Below, in pieces: positions 7,198 through 10,535 of a stretch of 10,535 nt of DNA. The stretch comes from an uncultured Bacilli bacterium (GTDB lineage Bacteria > Bacillota_I > Bacilli_A > RFN20 > CAG-449): contig CANQDY010000039.1 in assembly GCA_947593895.1 (NCBI GenBank), positions 1 through 10,535 of the forward strand, written 5' to 3'. The notes beneath the pieces were generated by a model. The model was not told the origin of the DNA. It saw nothing but the letters and a program-made list of their open reading frames with translations, and ran no database searches. Numbering within the stretch: position 1 is the stretch's first letter; each line of letters opens with the position of its first letter. The position numbers and the translations under genes were made by a program.

Positions 7198-7280
7198 TTT
7201 TTTATACAAGATTATATTAACTGATTTTGTGTTAAAATTTGTGATATTTTGCCCGATTTTGTAACAACATATCTTAAAAT

Positions 7281-7314
7281 ATATTTTTATTTTTTATTTT
7301 TTTCATAAAAATAT
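7281..7314. repeat. All-A/T 10-bp inverted repeat before tcdA
   Basis: ATATTTTTAT (7281-7290) and ATAAAAATAT (7305-7314) are perfect reverse complements around a T-rich 14-base loop, in the 212-base gap between the exporter and the tRNA-modification genes. It could act as a weak terminator for the exporter transcript, but with only A-T pairs it is hard to tell from chance. I see no convincing promoter in this gap, although TATGAT at 7382-7387 could be a -10. Confidence 0.3.
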
Positions 7315-7409
7315 GTAAATAGCAATATGAAAATAAATTTTCTCAATTCCCTATCAAAAATAATATCGTCAAAATTTTCTTTATGATAAACTAATTACGA
7401 GGTATAAAA

Positions 7410-8111
7410 ATGGACGATAAGTTTGAAAGAACTACATTATTAATTGGGAAAGACAATATGGAGATATTAAAAAAAACACATATTGCCATTTTTGGCTTAG
7501 GTGGTGTCGGTGGACAATTGATTAATTTAGCAAGAACTGGGATATCTCATATTGATTTATATGATGGAGATATTGTTTCTGCATCAAATATCAATCGCCA
7601 GATTATCGCAAATGAAAGGACAATCGGAAAAAATAAAGTCGATATAGCTAAGAAAATGATTTTAGAAATTAATCCAAATTGTGAAGTCAAAACTTATAAT
7701 CAATTTCTCTATCCCAAAGATATTGAAAAAATTGACTTTAGTAAATATCAATATGTAATCGATTGTATCGATACCATTTCATCTAAATTAGCCATTATTA
7801 AAAAATGTAATCAAGAAAATATCAAATTGATTTCTTGTTTAGGTACTGGTAATAAATTAGATGGATCAAAACTGGAAATTACTGATATTTATAAAACATC
7901 GATTTGTCCTTTAGCAAAAATAATACGTCATGAAGTAAGAAAACTTGGTATTAAAAAATTAAAAATTTGCTATTCAAAAGAAGAGCCACTTAAAGTTGTT
8001 GCAAGTAGTAAATATGGGCGACATAGTCCCGGTTCCATTGTATTTGTCCCTGCAATCGCAGGATTATTAATTGGAAATGAAGTTGTCAAAGATTTATTAA
8101 AGAGGAATTAA
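7410..8111 (+). CDS. tcdA: ThiF-family tRNA t6A dehydratase (TcdA-like)
   Basis: A 233-aa cytoplasmic E1-like enzyme. TcdA family members use ATP to cyclise N6-threonylcarbamoyladenosine at position 37 of ANN-decoding tRNAs (ct6A). Visible motifs: glycine-rich nucleotide loop GLGGVGG (29-35), acidic D52/D54, the SNINRQI element (59-65) with Asn60, Asn62 and Arg63, Lys74 and Lys76, and VIDCIDTI (116-123) with Asp121. The later KTSICPLAKIIRHEVRK and SPGS(I)xFVP...AGL segments fit TcdA/YrvM. The zinc-binding CxxC pairs of MoeB/ThiF are absent, which argues against a sulfur-carrier adenylyltransferase. It is about 20 residues shorter than the roughly 250-aa Firmicute relatives, mainly before SPGS. 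CGAGG at 7398-7402, 7 bases upstream, supports the start. Only 2 bases separate it from the next gene, so the two form an operon. The assignment to TcdA rather than another ThiF-like branch is inference. Confidence 0.82.
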   Translation: MDDKFERTTLLIGKDNMEILKKTHIAIFGLGGVGGQLINLARTGISHIDLYDGDIVSASNINRQIIANERTIGKNKVDIAKKMILEINPNCEVKTYNQFLYPKDIEKIDFSKYQYVIDCIDTISSKLAIIKKCNQENIKLISCLGTGNKLDGSKLEITDIYKTSICPLAKIIRHEVRKLGIKKLKICYSKEEPLKVVASSKYGRHSPGSIVFVPAIAGLLIGNEVVKDLLKRN

Positions 8112-8113
8112 AA

Positions 8114-8956
8114 ATGAATGAAATTATAAGGAGTGATATCTTTGAGCAAGCCATTACTCGAAAGTATCGGGCAAAACTTTGGTCAAAGTTTATTAAAGCC
8201 ATCAAAGAATATCAATTAATTAAACCCGGAGATAAAATTTGCGTTTGTATTTCCGGGGGAAAAGATTCCATGTTACTTGGAAAACTTTTTCAAGTACTTC
8301 ATAAGCATAGTGATTTTCCTTTTGAAGTCAAATACTTAGTTATGAACCCAGGATATAACGAAAAAAATATCGATTTAATAAAAATGAATTTAAAAATTTT
8401 AAATATTTCCGCAGAAATTGTTGAAACTAATATTTTTGAAATTGCTAACGCTCAAACAAAAAGTCCTTGCTTCTTATGCGCTAAAATGAGAAGAGGTGCT
8501 TTATATAACATTGCCAAAAAAATGGGTTGTAATAAAATTGCTCTTGGTCATCACTATGATGATGTAATTGAAACTACTTTAATGAATTTATTAAATTCAG
8601 GCTCATTTCAAACTATGCTACCAAAATTGCATTCAACAAATTATTCTGGAATGGAATTAATTCGACCAATGTATTTTATTAGAGAACGAGATATAATCGG
8701 TTGGAAGAATTACCATAATTTAAAATTTTTACAATGTGCTTGTCGATTTACGGAAAGCTGTGCAATTGATGAAAATGCTTCGCAAAGAAAATTCACTAAA
8801 GAATTGATTAAACAATTACTTAAAAATAATTCTCAAGTTGAAAAAAACATCTTTAAAAGTGCTTCCAATGTTACTCTTGATATGGTTTTAGGCTATAAAA
8901 AAGGTGGAAAAAGATATTCTTTCTTAGATAATTATGACTCAAAAGATCATTACTAA
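8114..8956 (+). CDS. ttcA: TtcA-family tRNA 2-thiocytidine synthetase
   Basis: A 280-aa cytoplasmic PP-loop ATPase. TtcA uses ATP and an Fe-S cluster to thiolate cytidine 32 in the tRNA anticodon loop. The PP-loop SGGKDS is at 47-52. A CFLC pair (C119, C122) and a later cysteine in LQCAC (C208 or C210) match the three cluster ligands of TtcA (C-x2-C plus one distal Cys). GHHYDDVIET (145-154) is the usual second motif. There is no N-terminal zinc-finger CxxC, which distinguishes it from TtuA/Ncs6 enzymes and from TilS-type lysidine synthases. The last 60 residues are Lys-rich and could aid tRNA binding. AGAGG (8101-8105) overlaps the end of the upstream gene and lies 8 bases before the ATG, indicating co-transcription and probable coupling. 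The gene converges on spoVAF with a 12-base gap. The exact target nucleotide is inferred from the family. Confidence 0.85.
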   Translation: MNEIIRSDIFEQAITRKYRAKLWSKFIKAIKEYQLIKPGDKICVCISGGKDSMLLGKLFQVLHKHSDFPFEVKYLVMNPGYNEKNIDLIKMNLKILNISAEIVETNIFEIANAQTKSPCFLCAKMRRGALYNIAKKMGCNKIALGHHYDDVIETTLMNLLNSGSFQTMLPKLHSTNYSGMELIRPMYFIRERDIIGWKNYHNLKFLQCACRFTESCAIDENASQRKFTKELIKQLLKNNSQVEKNIFKSASNVTLDMVLGYKKGGKRYSFLDNYDSKDHY

Positions 8957-8958
8957 TC

Positions 8959-8990
8959 TGATGATTTTTTATAAATTCTTTTTATCATCA
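8959..8990. terminator. Possible shared terminator between convergent genes
   Basis: TGATGAT (8959-8965) and ATCATCA (8984-8990) form a 7-bp stem around an 18-base loop rich in T on the plus strand and A on the minus strand. It covers the 12-base gap between ttcA and spoVAF and the last codons of spoVAF. The stem is short and the T-tract lies in the loop, so this is a tentative call. Confidence 0.25.
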
Positions 8991-10318
8991 CTACTAGTCC
9001 GAATAAAGAAATTCATTAATTTTTTTAAGTCAAAAGGACATAGTGGATATAAATATGGTATATCAAATATTCTAATTGAAACTAAATATAAGAATAGGAC
9101 AATTAAACAAATTAGAAATCCCTCAATTTTAAATATTGCAACTACAAGAATAAATATTAGTGACATTAATTTATTAGATAATGATAATTCATAACTTGGT
9201 GTAGCAAATCCACAAATGGTACTGATGGATACTACCAAAAGAATCTCACTAGAAAAGATGCCAAGTTCGATACTAACCTGACTTAACACAAGTGCGGAAA
9301 CTAGGCTAATCGCACTAACTAAAGGAGTTGGAGTATGAACAACCGCGATTCTAAAAATTTCAAGTAACATGGTCGCTCCAATCATGTGAAAAGCTAAATC
9401 TCCTACTCTATATTGGCTTGTTAAAGTAAATATATTATTTATATCGTGATCAATGTATAATGCCAAAATGGTCGGTGAAAGAAACAATGATAAAATAATA
9501 GCAATAATTCTTAAGATTTTAGTAAATGTTCCAATTAAAGGAGTTTGTCTAAATTCTTCAACGTGTTTTAAATGATCTAATAAACATACCGGTGTTATCA
9601 ATACACTAGATGAGGTATCAACAATAATTGCAATTTTACCATTCATGATATGAACCGCAGCAACATCTGGTCGCTCTGTATAACGGGCTAAAGGATAAAT
9701 AACTTTAGATTGATTAAAAAGTTTTTCCTCCAGACTTCGATCGGTCATAATTAATGAATTAATTTTTAAAGATGATATTCGCCATTTTAATTCATTAACA
9801 ATTCTTAAATCCACCTGATCTTTTAAATACACTAAGCACACATTCATTTGACTATATTTTGATACTGTTAAAATGTCACTACATAATTCTGACGATTTAA
9901 TTCTTAATCGAATTAATCCAATATTTGTATTCAAATTTTCATTAAAACCATCTCGAGATCCACGAATTGCTTTTTCACTATATGGTTCATCAATACTTCT
10001 GACTGGTAATTTTTTACAATCAGCATGAAAACATAGATCTCGATAAAAGATTAAGACTTCACCATAGTAAAAGCAATTTAATAAGGTATCAACATCTTCT
10101 TCATATTTCACTTGTGGAGTGGTAAGTTTTTCTTGAATTAATGTCTTATTTCTAATTTGCCTGATACTTTTTATCGTTTCCATTAATAAAATTGAATCAA
10201 CTAAAGGAGTTAAAAACAATATATCAATTATCCCAAAAGAAACCTTGATTTTACGATAATAAATATCAAAATTATGATCTAAATCGATTTGATTTAGAAT
10301 TTGATTCTTAATATCCAT
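8969..10318 (-). CDS. spoVAF: Spore protein SpoVAF (GerA-family A subunit)
   Basis: A 449-aa member of the GerA/SpoVAF family of spore inner-membrane proteins. The soluble N-terminal part (about 1-255) carries the family signature RGSRDGFNENLNTN (119-132) and YPLARYTERPDV (208-219), which matches SpoVAF (RYTERPDV type). The C-terminal part has hydrophobic helices near 268-288, 308-328, 333-350, 355-372 and 385-415. In Bacillus, SpoVAF works with the SpoVA channel in dipicolinate release during germination. Its ATG overlaps the stop codon of the preceding gene by one base (TAATG, at 10318), and that gene encodes a SpoVAE-like membrane protein, which settles SpoVAF over a true germinant-receptor GerAA subunit. 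It is somewhat shorter than the roughly 490 aa of B. subtilis SpoVAF. Expression is expected in the forespore under sigma-F/G, but the promoter lies outside the window. Confidence 0.92.
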   Translation of the reverse strand: MDIKNQILNQIDLDHNFDIYYRKIKVSFGIIDILFLTPLVDSILLMETIKSIRQIRNKTLIQEKLTTPQVKYEEDVDTLLNCFYYGEVLIFYRDLCFHADCKKLPVRSIDEPYSEKAIRGSRDGFNENLNTNIGLIRLRIKSSELCSDILTVSKYSQMNVCLVYLKDQVDLRIVNELKWRISSLKINSLIMTDRSLEEKLFNQSKVIYPLARYTERPDVAAVHIMNGKIAIIVDTSSSVLITPVCLLDHLKHVEEFRQTPLIGTFTKILRIIAIILSLFLSPTILALYIDHDINNIFTLTSQYRVGDLAFHMIGATMLLEIFRIAVVHTPTPLVSAISLVSALVLSQVSIELGIFSSEILLVVSISTICGFATPSYELSLSNKLMSLIFILVVAIFKIEGFLICLIVLFLYLVSIRIFDIPYLYPLCPFDLKKLMNFFIRTSSDDKKNL

Positions 10319-10535
10319 TATTTTCCCTTTGGTTTAGTAACTAAACCACTGATAATTGAAATAATAATTGTAAAGCTTAAGGTAAATGAACAATATTTAA
10401 AAACATTAAGGAAATAGCCAAGTATCCCCTGATCTTTTACTCCTTCTACTCCACCTTTAACTAACAAATAGCCAAAATTAGTAATTAAAACATTTGCTCC
10501 TCCACCAACATATTTAATTAACCATTCGTATACTC
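10318..10535 (-). CDS. spoVAE: SpoVAE-like membrane protein, C-terminal part
   Basis: A partial gene; the N-terminal part lies beyond the right edge. The visible C-terminal region of about 72 residues reads from YEWLIKYVGGGANVLITNFG through GVEGVKDQGILGYFLN, then a hydrophobic helix, to GLVTKPKGK. This fits the SpoVAC/SpoVAEb family: a glycine-rich GAGA-V.ITSFG-type segment, a small-residue helix and a KPKG tail. SpoVA proteins form the spore inner-membrane channel for Ca-dipicolinate during sporulation and germination. Its TAA overlaps the spoVAF ATG by one base, so translation of the two is probably coupled. SpoVAC and SpoVAEb share this C-terminal pattern. I favour SpoVAE because spoVAF follows directly. 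Confidence 0.85.
   Translation of the reverse strand, partial: VYEWLIKYVGGGANVLITNFGYLLVKGGVEGVKDQGILGYFLNVFKYCSFTLSFTIIISIISGLVTKPKGK

Noticed and set aside
7410..8111. MoeB/ThiF or TtuC-type sulfur-carrier activator
   Set aside because: The paired CxxC zinc motifs of those enzymes are missing, and the C-terminal segments fit the TcdA/YrvM branch better.
8934..9194. Open frame of 86 codons on the plus strand at the ttcA/spoVAF junction
   Set aside because: It overlaps the end of ttcA in another frame and is antisense to the membrane part of spoVAF, so it is a shadow frame.

Overview
This is a strongly AT-rich window from a bacterium that I infer to be a spore-forming, Gram-positive member of the Bacillota. 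The evidence is a spoVA locus (spoVAE-spoVAF) at the right end, a Sec signal peptide and a lipobox on the two exported proteins, and ribosome-binding sites of the AGGAGG type. The cell-surface proteins (InlB-type repeats, OB-fold-like lipoprotein) resemble those of gut Erysipelotrichia/Bacilli-type lineages and Acholeplasma relatives. The spoVA genes argue against a true mollicute, and TGA is used as a normal stop at the end of the large surface protein. No genus can be named from the sequence alone.

Layout, left to right. (1) 28-2570, minus strand: a two-gene unit made of a 748-aa secreted mosaic surface protein, then a 47-aa acidic peptide with its own strong ribosome-binding site, closed by a 50-base hairpin terminator. 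The signal-peptide part of the surface gene contains a run of eight G residues, a candidate phase-variation switch. (2) 2704-3342, plus strand: the decayed remains of an IS30-like transposase, broken by stops, frameshifts and deletions. (3) 3367-4874, minus strand: a lipoprotein with a serine-rich stalk and about three OB-fold-like domains. (4) 4798-5472: a gene-poor, hairpin-bearing stretch between two divergent genes. (5) 5473-7197, plus strand: a complete ABC exporter half-transporter. (6) 7410-8956, plus strand: two genes only 2 bases apart, a TcdA-like ThiF-family enzyme and a TtcA-like PP-loop thiolase. Both probably modify the tRNA anticodon loop. (7) 8969-10535, minus strand and convergent with the tRNA genes: spoVAF and the C-terminal end of spoVAE, overlapping by one base.

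The window mixes core functions (tRNA modification, spore germinant/dipicolinate channel, exporter) with an accessory surface module and a dead insertion sequence. The most original candidates are the G8 tract in the surface protein, the small peptide paired with it, and the unassigned OB-fold-like lipoprotein. I found no CRISPR array, tRNA, rRNA or recognisable riboswitch.
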